Assembly (NCBI GenBank): GCA_036245525.1
Contig: BTPG01000005.1
Location: 127,037,620-127,101,619 of the forward strand
Source: Semisulcospira habei
Taxonomy: Eukaryota > Mollusca > Gastropoda > Semisulcospiridae
Direction of reading: 5' to 3'
Length of the DNA: 64,000 nt
In this document: piece after piece, positions 31,991 to 43,076 of the stretch
Layout: each line of letters begins with the position of its first letter
How positions within the stretch are numbered: position 1 is the first letter of the stretch
Position numbers and translations under genes: made by a program
The notes under the pieces: model-generated
Databases searched by the model: none
Seen by the model: the letters and a program-made list of their open reading frames with translations, nothing else
What the model was told of the DNA's origin: nothing

Positions 31991-34280
31991 CTGTGGTTTT
32001 TGTCAATCTCCATGTCTCTGCTCCATATAGGAGAACTGCTTTTACATTGGAGTTGAAAATCCGGACTTTGGTGTGTTGTGACAGCTCTCTGGAACTCCAC
32101 ACTTTTTTCAACTGGAGAAAGGCTGCTCTGGCTTTACCGATTCGTGCTCTGACATCTGCATCAGTGCCGCCTTTTTTGTCTATGATGCTCCCGAGATAGG
32201 TGAAGGACTCCACCTCCTCCAACGGGGTGCCAGCAAGCAAGACTGGTTCTTCCCTGGTTGCGTTCAGCCTCATTGTCTTTGTTTTCTGTTTGTGAATGGT
32301 GAGGCCCACTTGGGACGAGATGTCAGCAAGCCTCGTGGTCTTGTCCTGCATTTGTTGATGAGTGTGGGACAGTAATGCCAAGTCGTCTGCAAAATCGAGG
32401 TCGTCAAGCTGTGTCCACAGTGTCCACTGTATTCCACTTCGTCTGTGCTCTGTGGTCATCTTCATGACCCAGTCTATGGCCAGTAGGAAGAGGAACGGAG
32501 ACAGCAGACACCCCTGCCTGACACCAGTTCTGACCTGGAGCTCTCTGGTGAACTGCCCTTCGTGGATCACGCGACATGTCATGCCATCATATCTGCTCTT
32601 GATCAGGCGGACGAGCTTTGTGGGTACACCGTAGTGTCGTAGGAGTTTCCACAGAGTCTCTCGGTCCACGCTGTCAAATGCTTTCTCATAATCCACAAAG
32701 TTGACATACAGCGGGGAGCTCCACTCCAGAGACTGTTCCACGATGATGCGGAGAGTGGCGATCTGGTCTGTACATGATCGGTTCTTCCTGAATCCTGCTT
32801 GCTGGTCTCTCAGCTGGGGGTCAACGGAGCTCTTCATTCTCTCTAGGATGATCCTGTTGAAGACCTTTCCTGGTACTGACAGCAAGGTGATTCCTCTGTA
32901 GTTGGAACACTTGCTGAGGTCGCCTTTCTTGGGAAGCTTGATTAGGTACCCCTCCTTCCAGTCAGCTGGCATCACCTCCTCTTCCCAGATCTTTCCAAAC
33001 AGTGGGTACAGCATCTCAACTGTTGTCTCTAGGTCTGCTTTCAGAGACTCCGCTGGGATGCCATCTGGCCCTGCTGCTTTGCCATTCTTCAAAAATGCCA
33101 CTGCTTTTCTGATCTCTTCCCGGCTGGGTCTGTCACAGCTGATGGGTAGGTCGGTCTCTGCCGGCTGGATGTCTGGGGGGTCGGGTGGGCTAGGTCTGTT
33201 CAATAACTCTTCAAAATACTCGGCCCATCTGTCGAGTTGGTCTGCTCTGTCTGCAATAGGCTTGCCTTCTTTGTCTTTTACTGGTCTTTCTGTATGGCCA
33301 TACTTACCCGACAATCTTCTGGTAATGTCGTAGAGCTGTTTCATGTTGCCGCTGCCTGCTGCCTTTTCTGCCTCTGCTGCCAGGCTGTCTGTGTAGGCCC
33401 TCTTGTCTGCCCTGATACTCCTCTTCACCTTGCGGTTGGCTTCCGAGTATTCCCCCTGTGCCCTTACTTTGGCTGCTCTCGTGCGACTGTTGTTGACCGC
33501 TGCTTTCTTCTGCTTCCTCGCTTCTATCTTCTTCAAGGTCTGTGCCGACAGCCAGTCCTTGTGGTGGTGTTTCCTGAACCCTACAGTGTCTTTGCAGGTT
33601 GAGTTCAGCGCCTCTCTAACTGCCTTCCACTGCTGCTCTGTGGTGACCGCCTCCTCTTCATTTACTAGCTCCTGTAGCGCTTGAAACCGGTTGGACAGCA
33701 CCAGTTTGAACTCTTCTCTAACTCCAGTTTCTCTCAGGAGGCCTACATTATAGCGCTGTCTTCTTGTTGTCTCTGTGCGGCTTTTCTTTAGCTTGAGCTT
33801 CATTCTTAAGGTAAGCAGATGGTGGTCTGAGGCGACATCTGCTCCCCTCCTCACTCGAACATCTTGAAGGGATCTTCTAAATTTCTTGCTAATGCAGATA
33901 TGGTCTATTTGGTTCTCTGTTGTATGGTCAGGTGAGACCCAAGTTGCTTTGTGTATTCTTCTGTGTGGGAAGATGCTGCCTCCAATGACAAGTCGGTTTA
34001 GAGCACAAAAGTCTACAAACCTCTCCCCGTTCTCACTCATCTCCGAGCCTAGTCCCTGTCTCCCCATCACCTCTTCGTATCCGGTGTTGTCCTCCCCTAT
34101 TTTGGCATTAAAATCGCCCATGACGATGGTGATGTCTCGCTCCGCACATTTGTCCACGGCACTCTGGAGTTGGTCGTAGAACTCTTGTTTCTCTTCCTCG
34201 TCACTGTCATTAGTGGGCGCATAACACTGGATGACGTTCAGCTTGAGCTTTTTCTTGTTTCTAAAGGCTGCTGTGATAAT
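31990..34280 (-). mobile_element. RTE-like LINE internal fragment, truncated at both ends
   Basis: Matches 60235-62516 of the LINE at 59605-62899 on the opposite strand. It encodes the end of the endonuclease domain (ERDITIVMGDFNAKIG, SDHHLLTLR) and the reverse transcriptase (FRKNRSCTDQ, DDLDFADDLALL) without internal stops. The usual 3' tail is absent, there is no target duplication, and compared with copy B it replaces about 3 kb of Polinton (roughly 47050-50210 equivalent). Its reading frame runs on in frame into the capsid fragment, giving an open frame of 817 codons (34157-31704). Confidence 0.85.
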
Positions 34281-34926
34281 GTTCTACACAGTAAAGTGGT
34301 TTAATGTAACAGATGATACAAGTTTTCATGTAAGTTATAGCATCACTGGTAATAGTGGCTTGGGCACTAATACACACTTTTTACCATCTGGGTATTATGA
34401 CTTTTGTACTTTAGCTAACTGGTTTCAAAGTAAATTAAAAATTAAAGCAACTTTAAATCCGGCTAACTTACATGTTACATTAGAATTTCCTGTAGGTAGT
34501 CAACTTATAATTTCACGTGAACTTGCATATTTACTCGGTTTAATAGGCAGACATATAACTTCTAGGGATGAGAAATGGGCATTTGGTTTTGGAAGTGATA
34601 ATATTGAGGGTTGGTTACCTACGACAGTTGGAGATCAAATAACTGGAAGATACCCTGTTCATTTGTCAGTACACACATTGCTAAATGTTTATTTAAAAGA
34701 ACTGAACAGGACTGAAAATGTACACAATGGAAAGCCTTCAACTTTGTTAAGATGCTTGCCGACTGGAACTGCCCCATATTGTGAAAGTGTGGTTGCTAGA
34801 TTTCCTAATTTGCAGTTTAAAAAATTAAGTTCCAGTTTCTTTGAATCACTGTGTTTATCTGTAACTAATCAGGATGGTAAACCAGTTCAGATGCATGATT
34901 TTACTGTAGTGTTGGAAATGAAATAA
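34278..34926 (+). pseudogene. Polinton A penton-like minor capsid protein, N-terminally truncated
   Basis: 216 residues remain from a protein of about 240 in copy B. Visible features: MFYTVKWFNV, SGYYDFCTLANWF, ELAYLLGLIG, HLSVHTLLNVYLKELN, GKPSTLLR and a C-terminal FTVVLEMK. The pattern (short beta strands, LGF-like block, then PSxLL and V-x-L-E-x-K ending) is that of a conserved structural protein found beside Polinton capsid genes. A penton or single-jelly-roll role is plausible but not shown. The first codons are removed by the LINE junction at 34280. Confidence 0.5.
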
Positions 34927-34949
34927 ATTTTATTTTTGTTTTATAAAAA

Positions 34950-35834
34950 TGAGCGGTCTTGGTCCAAAGCCGAGAATTATTCCAGTTGCATGTCCGTCAA
35001 TAGAGTTGAAAGATTTGGCTGACGTGCAAGATTTTGATAAAGAAGGTGAGGTAGGAGATGTGTATGGCCTTGAACTTGTTTCTGTTGGATTGTACAAATG
35101 AAAGGTAATTGATGATGTAAAAGATGGCGCTGAGAGACAGTTTCCTAAACTTTGTCAACTTTGTGATGTTACTGTTCCTACTCCTGTAAGTAATGTGCTC
35201 TACAGCTTAAAACATGTGGGTAATAAGTGGGTAATTATTCCTACCCCTGTTCCGCTTGCACCTATTCCCATTGTATGGGATGTAAAGTTTGTTTTTATCA
35301 GTCCTTATGTTTATTTTACTGATGAAGGTGCCTTAGTATTTAGAAAAGTTGTTAACTCTGAGCCAATGCTTGTAAGTCTTGTGCCAAGCTATTTTGCAGA
35401 AACCAATAGCAGAGAAAAACTAAAACTTCAAGAGTATGGTAAACGAAGGTATTTTCTTACAAATAGAAAGGGTAGAACAGATACTTCTATTTCGTTCGTA
35501 CCAGCAAATTTTATCATAGATAGAGAAGCGACAATAGTTTTTTGAAATTCTCATGAGATCTGTGGAAGCTGTGAAAGAAACAGATATCGCACAGGGAATC
35601 AAACTTACTTGGGATAGCACAGTAGCAGAGTCAACAAAGGTTGTTATTGCTATTAGAAAAATCAATACAGATTTTGAAGTTTCGAGTAGTGTCCCTGCTG
35701 TTAAGGTAGTGATTGATAAAACAACTCTAGTTCGTCTAAGTTTCATAAACCTGGAACACATAGATCTTGTTTCATTTTATATAGCTAGCAAATTGTATAC
35801 CTTTGAAGAGTTACAAAATAAATTAGAAGATTAA
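34950..35834 (+). pseudogene. Polinton A conserved structural-type protein X (stop and frameshift)
   Basis: Starts MSGLGPKPRIIP 24 bp after the penton-like gene. The frame meets TGA at about 35098-35100, and a one-base expansion of a T run near 35541-35546 shifts it before the C-terminal part (SSSVPAVKVVIDKTTL, KLYTFEELQNKLED). Copy B carries the same gene (45482-46353) with a different lesion. Expected length is about 290 residues. No transmembrane segment or catalytic motif was seen. I do not recognise a function; position among capsid genes suggests a virion component. Confidence 0.5.
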
Positions 35835-35852
35835 AAAAAAATTGCCATAAAA

Positions 35853-36437
35853 AATGCCACCACTGTAATACCACCTGAACCACATGAACCTATTGTGCGT
35901 GATGAAAGATTACAGGCAGACTCATTCCGTTTAATGAATATTACAGAAGCGTTGAAGTATTTGGAAGGAGAACAAGCAAAATACTCAAGGTGGAAACGAC
36001 GTTACCAAACGGTTTTCAATTCTGTACACAACACTTCAATGGCCGTGGGTGTGGTTTCAGCCGGATTATCTGTAGGAGGTATAGCTTTGTTTGCAACGGG
36101 AGTGGGAAGTGTCATAGGAATTGCTATTGAAGGTGTTGGCCTTGCCACAAGCCTGGCATGCTTTGGTATGGAAGCCCTTAACAAAAGATTTTATACAAAG
36201 TTGCAGAAGCATGAAGCCTTGAGTACGCTTGCTGGAGCTAAGCTGAGCAGTATGAAACTTATTATCAGTAAGGCTTTAGACGATAATAAAATTGACGATC
36301 ACAAATTTAAAAGAGTCCAGGATGATTTGGCCAATTACAAACAACAGAAATCTGAAATACAGAATAATATGCGTAGTCAACCCATGAATGTTGAAGAGCT
36401 AAAGAAATCTTTTTTAGAGGAAGGAAAAAAAAAATAG
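35853..36437 (+). pseudogene. Polinton A protein Y: glycine-rich hydrophobic domain plus coiled coil
   Basis: An early stop after four codons breaks the N-terminus; the remaining frame (35895-36437) is 180 codons. A helical start (LMNITEALKYLEGEQAKYS) is followed by a long Gly/Ala/Val-rich hydrophobic stretch (about 50-95 of the open frame, AGLSVGGIALFATG) and a charged coiled-coil tail. Copy B has a near-identical protein without the early stop (44867-45469). A membrane-active or membrane-anchored virion protein is a reasonable guess from the layout only. Confidence 0.5.
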
Positions 36438-36561
36438 GGGTGGAAGAAACTATGAAAAAAGTTCAAGGACTTTTAAGCAAGTAAAAATCAGTTTTGGTAA
36501 TCCATTATTTTTATCATACTCTTCGCAAAGAGATGTCATGCCTTTATGCCTGCTCATTTGA
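36432..36561 (+). other. Small basic open frame overlapping the end of gene Y
   Basis: In the frame offset from gene Y both copies encode a basic segment (RNYEKSSRTFKQ) followed by LSYSSQRDVMP. In copy B (44275-44432) it ends APPPDYH, which contains a PPxY motif; in copy A a frameshift ends it early (PLCLLI). No start codon precedes it in frame, so it might be reached by frameshifting or splicing, or be chance. Confidence 0.3.
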
Positions 36562-36639
36562 CGCCATCAGCTCCACCAGCAGAGTACTACTGAGAAAAAA
36601 AGTTTTCTTGTCCCTGTAACTTGAGAAATCTATCCGAGT

Positions 36640-36805
36640 GTCTTATTGTCTGGAGTCAAGAACTTATAAGAACTTATGATAAGACACTTATAAGTTCTTA
36701 TTTTAAGTCACTTATAAGAACTTGTGACAACTAACTTCAAAGTTAACGTCAAAGTTGTAGGTAACTTTGAAATTAGTTATCAAGTAAGATCATAAGTTAT
36801 TCACA
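36640..36805. repeat. Intergenic cluster of AACTTATAAG-type short palindromes
   Basis: CTTATAAG occurs repeatedly with spacers of 8-30 bp, followed by CTAACTTCAAAGTTAACG-like inverted repeats. Copy B has the same cluster, longer, at 43966-44230. Its position between gene blocks suggests a regulatory or replication role, but no evidence shows this. Confidence 0.45.
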
Positions 36806-36845
36806 GGTCCAAGCAAAGCTGTGTTGTTTTTTTTTTCATTATAAA

Positions 36846-37367
36846 ATGAACCAAGACGAATTACTTCTTCTAAGCGATATCTGCGCTGTAGAAAACAAAG
36901 ACTTAGACTCGAAAAAACAGCGTCTTCTCTCTGTAGTTGTTTCTGGAAAATCAAAAGCTTTTCTCGGTAAACAATACATGACAGAAGACATAGAATCTCT
37001 TACCGCTGACGAGCTAATCAAACTTCATGCTAAATATGAAAATCACATTGCTTCACTAATGACACTTGATTTGAGTCGATCTCTTGTCTTCCTATACACA
37101 AAAGCTGTGAGTCACTTCCTACCTGTTGATAGTGACAGCCTTTCACACAACCTTGTAAGCAATCCCATAGTTTCAAGTTCAATCGGCAAATTAGCATGCC
37201 TCATGTTTTACAAGTTTGGAAATTACCTTGCGCCTGTGGTAACCTTGCTTGTAACTGGGAGTCATATTGATTTTTGTAAAATAAAATTTAATGAAGAAAA
37301 AAATGGACGAGACCCAGACGACTCCACAATTGAGTCCTGTCTTGACACAAGTTCAAACGGTGACTAA
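36846..37367 (+). CDS. Polinton A protein Z, unknown (173 residues)
   Basis: Intact frame starting MNQDELLLLSDICAVENKDL, preceded by an AT-rich leader. Mostly helical by composition, with one hydrophobic stretch (LACLMFYKFGNYLAPVVTLLV, about 116-136) that could be a membrane helix. Only its first 80 bp survive in copy B, in inverted position (43885-43965). No family recognised. It overlaps the next small gene by about 75 bp in another frame. Confidence 0.5.
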   Translation: MNQDELLLLSDICAVENKDLDSKKQRLLSVVVSGKSKAFLGKQYMTEDIESLTADELIKLHAKYENHIASLMTLDLSRSLVFLYTKAVSHFLPVDSDSLSHNLVSNPIVSSSIGKLACLMFYKFGNYLAPVVTLLVTGSHIDFCKIKFNEEKNGRDPDDSTIESCLDTSSNGD

Positions 37368-37729
37368 GGTTAAAAGTCCAGGTCGAATAGAGGCTGGGAA
37401 AAAATTAGCTGAATATAACAGACAAAAAAAATTACAGCTTCAGACATGAACACAAAAGACTGACACACCATCAACAGCACCAGTGTCACTACCGTCAGGA
37501 CCAACACACTCCCAAAAAAGTGAGAGACAAACAACTGAATCTAAACCAGAAACAACAAAATATATAGTTGCTGGATGTGTTGTTGGATTTGGTTACGTAG
37601 GTTACCAATTATACAAAAAATACAAACCACAGACTCAGTGTCCAAAAAATCAAGCACTCCAAAAATAAAAGAAGTAGTCGCCACATTACCAGCAACACCC
37701 AAAGCCATGGACCCATTTTACATGCAGTA
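37291..37729 (+). pseudogene. Polinton A small single-pass membrane protein (in-frame stop)
   Basis: Frame begins MKKKMDETQTTPQ, carries GRIEAGKKLAEYNRQ (about 31-45), then an in-frame TGA at 37447-37449. It continues with a Ser/Thr/Pro/Gln-rich linker and a hydrophobic segment IVAGCVVGFGYVGYQLY before KKYKP. A frameshift near 37640 would add a tail ending DPFYMQ. The GK-LAEYN block recurs, as far as I recall, in small proteins of invertebrate Polinton-like elements. Function unknown. Confidence 0.5.
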
Positions 37730-37766
37730 AGTAAATTTATTATTTTAATTTTTGTGGTATAAGAAA

Positions 37767-37997
37767 ATGAGCGACACAAAGAACATAATGAACCTTGTCT
37801 ATCACTCTGCCGTAATAAGCGGGCTAACAGTTGCTTATTCTATGCTGGGAAAAAGTCTTCTCAAAATGAAATCGGCAGACCTTGGTAGATTAGACTTCGA
37901 AGACAGTGCTAAGCTAGTAGCTGTTGTAACAGCATCGATTGCAACAAAAGACTTTCTAGTCAAGCAAGGAATTATTCCAGAAAATGTTTCTAAGTAA
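37767..37997 (+). CDS. Polinton A small conserved protein, two hydrophobic segments
   Basis: 77 residues from ATG 37767 (MSDTKNIMNLVYHSAVISGL). Hydrophobic region VISGLTVAYSML (about 15-28), then KMKSADLGRLDFEDSAKLVA and VVTASIATKDFLVKQGIIP. The LGKLDFED / TKDFLVKQGI pattern is one I associate with small proteins encoded next to Polinton integrases. It is intact and ends 9 bp before the next start. Confidence 0.5.
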   Translation: MSDTKNIMNLVYHSAVISGLTVAYSMLGKSLLKMKSADLGRLDFEDSAKLVAVVTASIATKDFLVKQGIIPENVSK

Positions 37998-38006
37998 ATA
38001 AAAACT

Positions 38007-38444
38007 ATGGCAACAATAGCTATTATGATTGGTGGGGCCGTTGTTAATGCACTTGCATTTAGTGGATCAAACTATCTCTTTTCAAAAATGGGTAGAGAGG
38101 AATCTGCAGAAGAAATGAAGCGTCACAATGAGGCGTCTGAAAAACTGGCACAAGCTCAACAAGATTATGAGAAGCAAAGAATTGAGAAACTTGATTTCAT
38201 CAATGAAAAACTCAGGCTTGAGGGTCACGCACAGCATACATTTTTAAATGTCGATGACGCGATCAAAGAATACTTTCTTGTTACTGGCGAAGACATGACC
38301 ATCCCGCAACCAAAACTTAGCGACTACTACCAGCCAAGCCCAGAACAAAGAAATGGAGAAATAATATTTGTTCTAGTAGGAATGACATTTGTTTATTTTA
38401 CAGGAGTTTTTATTGCTAGAAGAAATGACAGACATCGGAGCTAA
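38007..38444 (+). CDS. Polinton A conserved protein upstream of integrase (145 residues)
   Basis: Intact frame. N-terminal hydrophobic segment (IAIMIGGAVVNALAFSGSNY), a charged helical region (AEEMKRHNEASEKLAQAQQD, KLDFINEKLR), then VDDAIKEYFLVTG, LSDYYQPSPEQ and a C-terminal membrane segment (IIFVLVGMTFVYFTGVFIA). The AFSGSNYLF / DFINEKLR / LSDYY-P-PEQ pattern recurs in Polinton-like elements of other invertebrates, from memory. Probably a membrane or virion protein. It overlaps the integrase start by 20 bp. Confidence 0.55.
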   Translation: MATIAIMIGGAVVNALAFSGSNYLFSKMGREESAEEMKRHNEASEKLAQAQQDYEKQRIEKLDFINEKLRLEGHAQHTFLNVDDAIKEYFLVTGEDMTIPQPKLSDYYQPSPEQRNGEIIFVLVGMTFVYFTGVFIARRNDRHRS

Positions 38445-39390
38445 ACTATCAAAAATATATTACTCTCCTATTGGCTACTGGAAAGGAAAAACTGCAATAG
38501 AAAAATTACATGTAGCTGTGGGTGGGGATGTTAGACTCGACCAAATAAAACAGTGGCTCAAAAAAACAGGCTATTTGGCAAATATATCTTCCTGCTCCAA
38601 GAAAAATAACAAGACCTCATTTTGTAAACACTACCCCTAATGACACCCATCAAATGGATCTCCTGTTCCTTCCACACGATACAATAAGAAAGAAACGATA
38701 CAAGTATGCATTAACTGTTGTCGACGTAGCTTCACGGTATAAGGATGCTGAACCCATAACTGACAAGAATGCTGTAACAGTGGCTACTGCGTTAACAAAG
38801 ATATATAGTCGAGGGCCTTTAAAATATCCTAGGCTTGTGCAAGTCGATGAGGGATCTGAATTTAAAGGTGCTGTTAATCAGTTATTTGCAAAGCATGGAG
38901 TGCTAGTGAGGCGAGGCATACCAGGTGTACATAGATCACAGGCAATTGTTGAGAACTTTAACAAGCAATTATCGGAGAGACTTTTTAGCTATCAGTATTC
39001 TAAGGAACTCATGCATGACGCACGTAACACTGAGTGGGTTAAGAGATTACCATCTGTGATAAAAGCAATGAATAATGAAGGTCACCCTAAACCTGTTGAT
39101 GCTATTAAATTAAAAACAATGCCATCAGGGTCAGAAATAAAAACAAAAGCACCTGACACAAGCTTGTTTACAAAACAGGTGAGATATTTGTATCAACCTG
39201 GCGAAGGCGAGAATGACGTCAGACGTAGGGCAACTGATCCGATTTGGTCTACGTCCGTTCACAATATAAAAAAAAAATAGTCCCTGGAGCTAATGCATCG
39301 ATTTATTATCTGTATGAGCCTGCGCCTCGGAGGGCATTTGTCAGAGAAGAATTACAAATTATTCCTCCAGACACTGTTACACATTTTTAA
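38425..39390 (+). pseudogene. Polinton A retroviral-type (DDE) integrase, two frameshifts
   Basis: N-terminal helical region (MTDIGAKLSKIYYSPIGYWKG) runs to a frameshift near 38585-38600. The catalytic core follows from about 38654: D in HQMDLLFLP, D in VQVDEGSEF and E in SQAIVENFN, the last two separated by 34 residues, close to the D-D-35-E spacing. The C-terminal part passes an A-run frameshift near 39270-39280 into a short beta-rich tail (YYLYEPAPRRAF, IIPPDTVTHF). Polinton integrases insert the element DNA with short target duplications. Breaks make this copy inactive. Confidence 0.75.
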
Positions 39391-40644
39391 TCATTTCATC
39401 AACTAATTCATCGATTAGTTCATCAACCAGTTCATCAGCTATTTCTTCAGATAACTTGAGCCTGTAATGCCCAGGTGCATAAGCCTTTTTTTTAGTGTGA
39501 AACACTCGTTTTGTGTCCCCTACTGCTAGAGACTTTTAATGTGTTTGGGTCATTTCAATATTGTGTCTATTTGACCTCAGTGTCTTGTTTGGATAATCAG
39601 GCATTAGTTCTCCATCTAATACTTGCTTGTAATGTTCATGTCGAATGTCTTTATTTTTTATCGCTGTTTTCTTGATACCTTTGGCTTTGGACTGACTGCC
39701 TTTTTGGTGTAAAATAGAATACATTTTTGACTTCAGTCCAACGTACTCAACTATTGGCACACCATTTAGTTCATCTTTAAACTTTCCAGGCACTTTCTTA
39801 TTTTGTGTGCTGTACAGTGGATGTTCCTTTGGATAATCAGATGTGTCATACATGTGTAACTCTGTTTTCATGTCTTCATAAAAGTCTTCAGTAGGCACAT
39901 CAATGATCATAGAGTCAGTGTCAGTGTATAACAGACGGCACTCAGGATACTTTGGTTTGAAGTAATCATAATAAAATTCAAGCATCAATAATTTTGATAA
40001 CTCGAGTATTGCCATACCAATGAATACTGGCTTGTCCTGTTTGACAATCTTTTTTTTTGAGTGACACTGCATACAATGATGAATGAAACTCTTTGTACCC
40101 TGTGTACTGTGGCTTGCCTGTAAGTTTAATTGCACCCAATTCAGTTGTGACCAGTCTCACATCTTTGCGGTGATGAGGATTTTCCATCGTCTTACCAAAA
40201 CAGGCATTGTTCATAAGCTTAAAGAAGTCTTTGTCAAATGCAGTGTTGCTGTCCCTCGCACGCAATGTTGTGTTTTTCATTATGTAATCTTTCATAAAAG
40301 CACTTTGGTCAAATTGAATACCTCTGTGAACTTTCTTTAGTACTAACCCGTGTCTGATGTAAAACTGTAACAAGCGATAGTGGCAAACGTAATTGAATTT
40401 GTCATTCAAATTTGGCACAAGTTTGGTGTCTTATTTTTTTACCCATCATACTCATTTTCTCAACAGCCAACGGATAATCATTGTGGTACTCATGTAGGTG
40501 GTGTGGATACTCCAGGTCTGCTTCAAAGATCCAACCCTTTGCATCATTCCGGTCATGAGTCATAATATAGTTTGTTAACTGTGTTATGTCATACTGTGAC
40601 AAATCATAGAGACAAAAGTTTTTCAAGGGCAATAACTCACACTG
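39390..40644 (-). pseudogene. Polinton A DNA polymerase B, C-terminal half
   Basis: The minus-strand frame carries polymerase B motifs: KLMNNACFGKTMEN (fingers, motif B-type), LLYTDTDSMIID (motif C, the catalytic YTDTDS) and VGLKSKMYSI (thumb). An acidic tail repeats ELVDELID near 39400-39450. Breaks: an in-frame TAA at 39537-39539, frameshifts near 40050 and 40410. The gene stops abruptly at the 12-bp duplication (40633-40644), and its N-terminal half resumes at 62900. Protein-primed polymerase of this type replicates Polinton DNA. Confidence 0.8.
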
Positions 40645-40751
40645 TGGTAAAAAAGCAAGACCGGTCCCACCCAGGTATGCATCCTGTCACTCAGGTCCCC
40701 TGTGGTAAAAAAGCAAGACCGGTCCCACCCAGGTATGCATCCGGTCACTCT

Positions 40752-40861
40752 GGTCCCGACGCCTCAAAATATCCGAGCAGAAGAATGTGAAGCACTCGGG
40801 GGCGTTTCGATCGGTATTCGTAGTTAGTAACTACAGGCTCCGATTTACTCATCAGAAAACC
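40752..40861 (-). ncRNA. Hammerhead ribozyme-like fold, copy 1
   Basis: On the minus strand: stem I strand GGTTTT, core CTGATGAG, stem II (ATCGG/CCGAT with an inner GTAGTT-ACT-AACTAC hairpin), GAAA, stem III (ACGCC/GGCGT) and cleavage triplet GTC, then stem I strand GGGACC. Stem I uses three G-U pairs here. A three-base bulge (TAA) in stem II is unusual. Confidence 0.55.
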
Positions 40862-42203
40862 GGCCTACAATTCACAGTCCATTTCTTGGTGTCTTCCTCT
40901 AAGTGTGTCGCATTAAATTCCTTACATAAGGACCTGTTATCCGTGTAGTCCATGCATGTAACTGTAGTCCTGACGTGGCATTATTGATGTCCAGTATGGT
41001 CGCTTTCAAACCTTTGCAGTATTCCTGACGCGGTGTTATTGATGTCTAGTATGAACGCTTTCAAATCCTTGCAGTATTCCTGATGCGGTGTTATTGATGT
41101 CAAGTATGATCGCTTCAAATCCTTGCAGGGTCCAGTCTTGTGTCGGGATCCGATTGTATCGCCGCATCTTCTGTTCCCTCGGCGCTTGTGCCTGTCAGTT
41201 CCAAGGTCATTTCCTGCTCAGCGGGGCTTAGCCGCGATAAGACACAAGGAACCGTTGGGCGGAGTTTGTGTGTATAGACGTGGGAGTCATGTTCTTTGTT
41301 TATTAATCCGTCCGTTTTGACGGATCAATCCCAGACTTAGTGTCGTTGTTGTTGTTGGTTCTCCGTGTATTCGTGTTTGTAGATGATGCCGGTTGTTTGT
41401 GTGGCTGTGTTGCCTTCCATGCGACAGACTAATGTTTCTAGTATTGTCCTCTGCGTAGGTGGTACGCAGTGTTGCCGTGGTGCATATCTCACAGTTGATG
41501 CTTTAAAATCAGCTTAATCATAGCTGTTGCTGCTGTTTTGGTGTGGCTGTCGTTTCGTTGATTGCTGTTGTTGCCGTTGGCTTGTTGGGCCGCCTGAATT
41601 GTATACCGTTTTGGTGGTAGGTGCCGGGTTTTGTCGTTGTAGAAGGGCCTTCAATTTTTCGAGTGCTTCACAGAATAGTTGGCCTCGCTAGTTGCGAGCG
41701 GCGTTTCAGTCCTCCTTTCACTTTTGTGCGCTTTAGAACAAGTTCTTTGTGACCAGTGTTGCCTGGTGTTGTAGATTAAAAAGTTGGTGATGCGTTTTTT
41801 TGTGGTCAATGCGAATTAGGCAATGTCCGTTTCCTCTATTCTTAGTCCGTGTTGTGGACAAGGTGGCTTGCCTTTCTCATTGGCGGGAGCTAAGTCTTTT
41901 AGCAAACAGTATGACATCATAGCGTGTAGCGATTCATGACAGATGTCACTTCAGTAGAGGGTTTTGCCGTGGGGCGCTGCAGGGCCGATTGTTGGCCTCG
42001 GTTGAGAAGCTGGCTCACACGTGTCTTGTTAAAGCAGCAGAAAAATAGGATCGCAGTGTAGTTTGTTGCTTGTTATAGCTTGTCGGTCGTGTGGTGTTAT
42101 ATTTTTCCACCTGGATTTCCAGCCTTTTTCAGCCGTGGGGGACGAGTTACTTGGTGGTTTTCGTTCCATCCACCCTTTCTCAGGTGTGGGGAATGCATTT
42201 CAA

Positions 42204-42330
42204 CCACCCTATTATAGGTGTGGGAGAGTGGGTCTCAACCACCCTATTATAGGTGTGGGAGTGGGTCTCAACCACCCTATTATAGGTGTGGGAGTGGGTC
42301 TCAACCACCCTATTATAGGTGTGGGAGAAT
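42204..42330 (+). repeat. Minisatellite, four 33-35 bp units
   Basis: Units start at 42204, 42239, 42272 and 42305 with CCACCCTATTATAGGTGTGGG. Each unit contains a short inverted repeat (CCACCC/GGTGTGG). The same array is present in opposite orientation at 57975-58105. Confidence 0.85.
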
Positions 42331-43076
42331 GGTCGAAGAGCTCCTTCTTGCTTGCGGTTTTCTTGGTTGTATTCGTTCGGACACTGCCTACTTTGCATCG
42401 ACCACAAAACAACGCAGCACCAACTTCAATCTACAACACCAGGCAACACTGGTCACAAAGAACTCGTTCTAAAGTGCACAAAAGTGAAAGGAGGACTGAA
42501 ACGCCGCTCGCAACAAGCAAGGCCAACTATTCTGTGAAGCACTTGAAGAATTGAAGGCCCTTCTACAACGACAAAACCCGGCACCTACCACCAAAACGGT
42601 ATACAATTCAGGCGGCCCAACAAGCCAACGGCAACAACAGCAATCAACGAAACGACAGCCACACCAAAACAGCAGCAACAGCTATGATTAAGCTGATTTT
42701 AAAGCATCAACTGTGAGATATGCACCACGGCAACACTGCGTACCACCTATGCAGAGGACAATACTAGAAACACTAGTCTGTTGCATGGAAGGCAACACAG
42801 CCACACAAACAACCGGCATCGTCTACAAACACGAATACACGGAGAACCAACAACAACAATGACACTAAGTCTGGGATTGATCCGTCAAAACGGACGGATT
42901 AATAAACAAAGAACATGACTCCCACGTCTATACACGCAAACTCCGCCCAACGGTTCCTTGTGTCTTATCGCGGCTAAGCCCCACTGAGCAGGAAATGACC
43001 TTGGAACTGACAGGCACAAGCGCCGAGGGAACAGTAGACGCGGCGATACAATCGGATCCCGACACAAGACTGGACC

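Noticed and set aside
30684..32033. The 46-bp LINE segment shared at 30684-30733 and 31988-32033 as a target duplication of a Polinton insertion
   Set aside because: The two LINE pieces are separate copies: the left one has its own 12-bp target duplication, and the segments differ at one base.
35098..37449. TGA read as a sense codon in Polinton genes (35098, 37447, 49971)
   Set aside because: The same genes also carry TAA or TAG stops and frameshifts, so ordinary decay explains them.
42204..42330. Regular repeats resembling a CRISPR array
   Set aside because: Units are directly adjacent with no unique spacers, no cas genes are present, and the setting is an animal genome; it is a minisatellite inside a retroelement.
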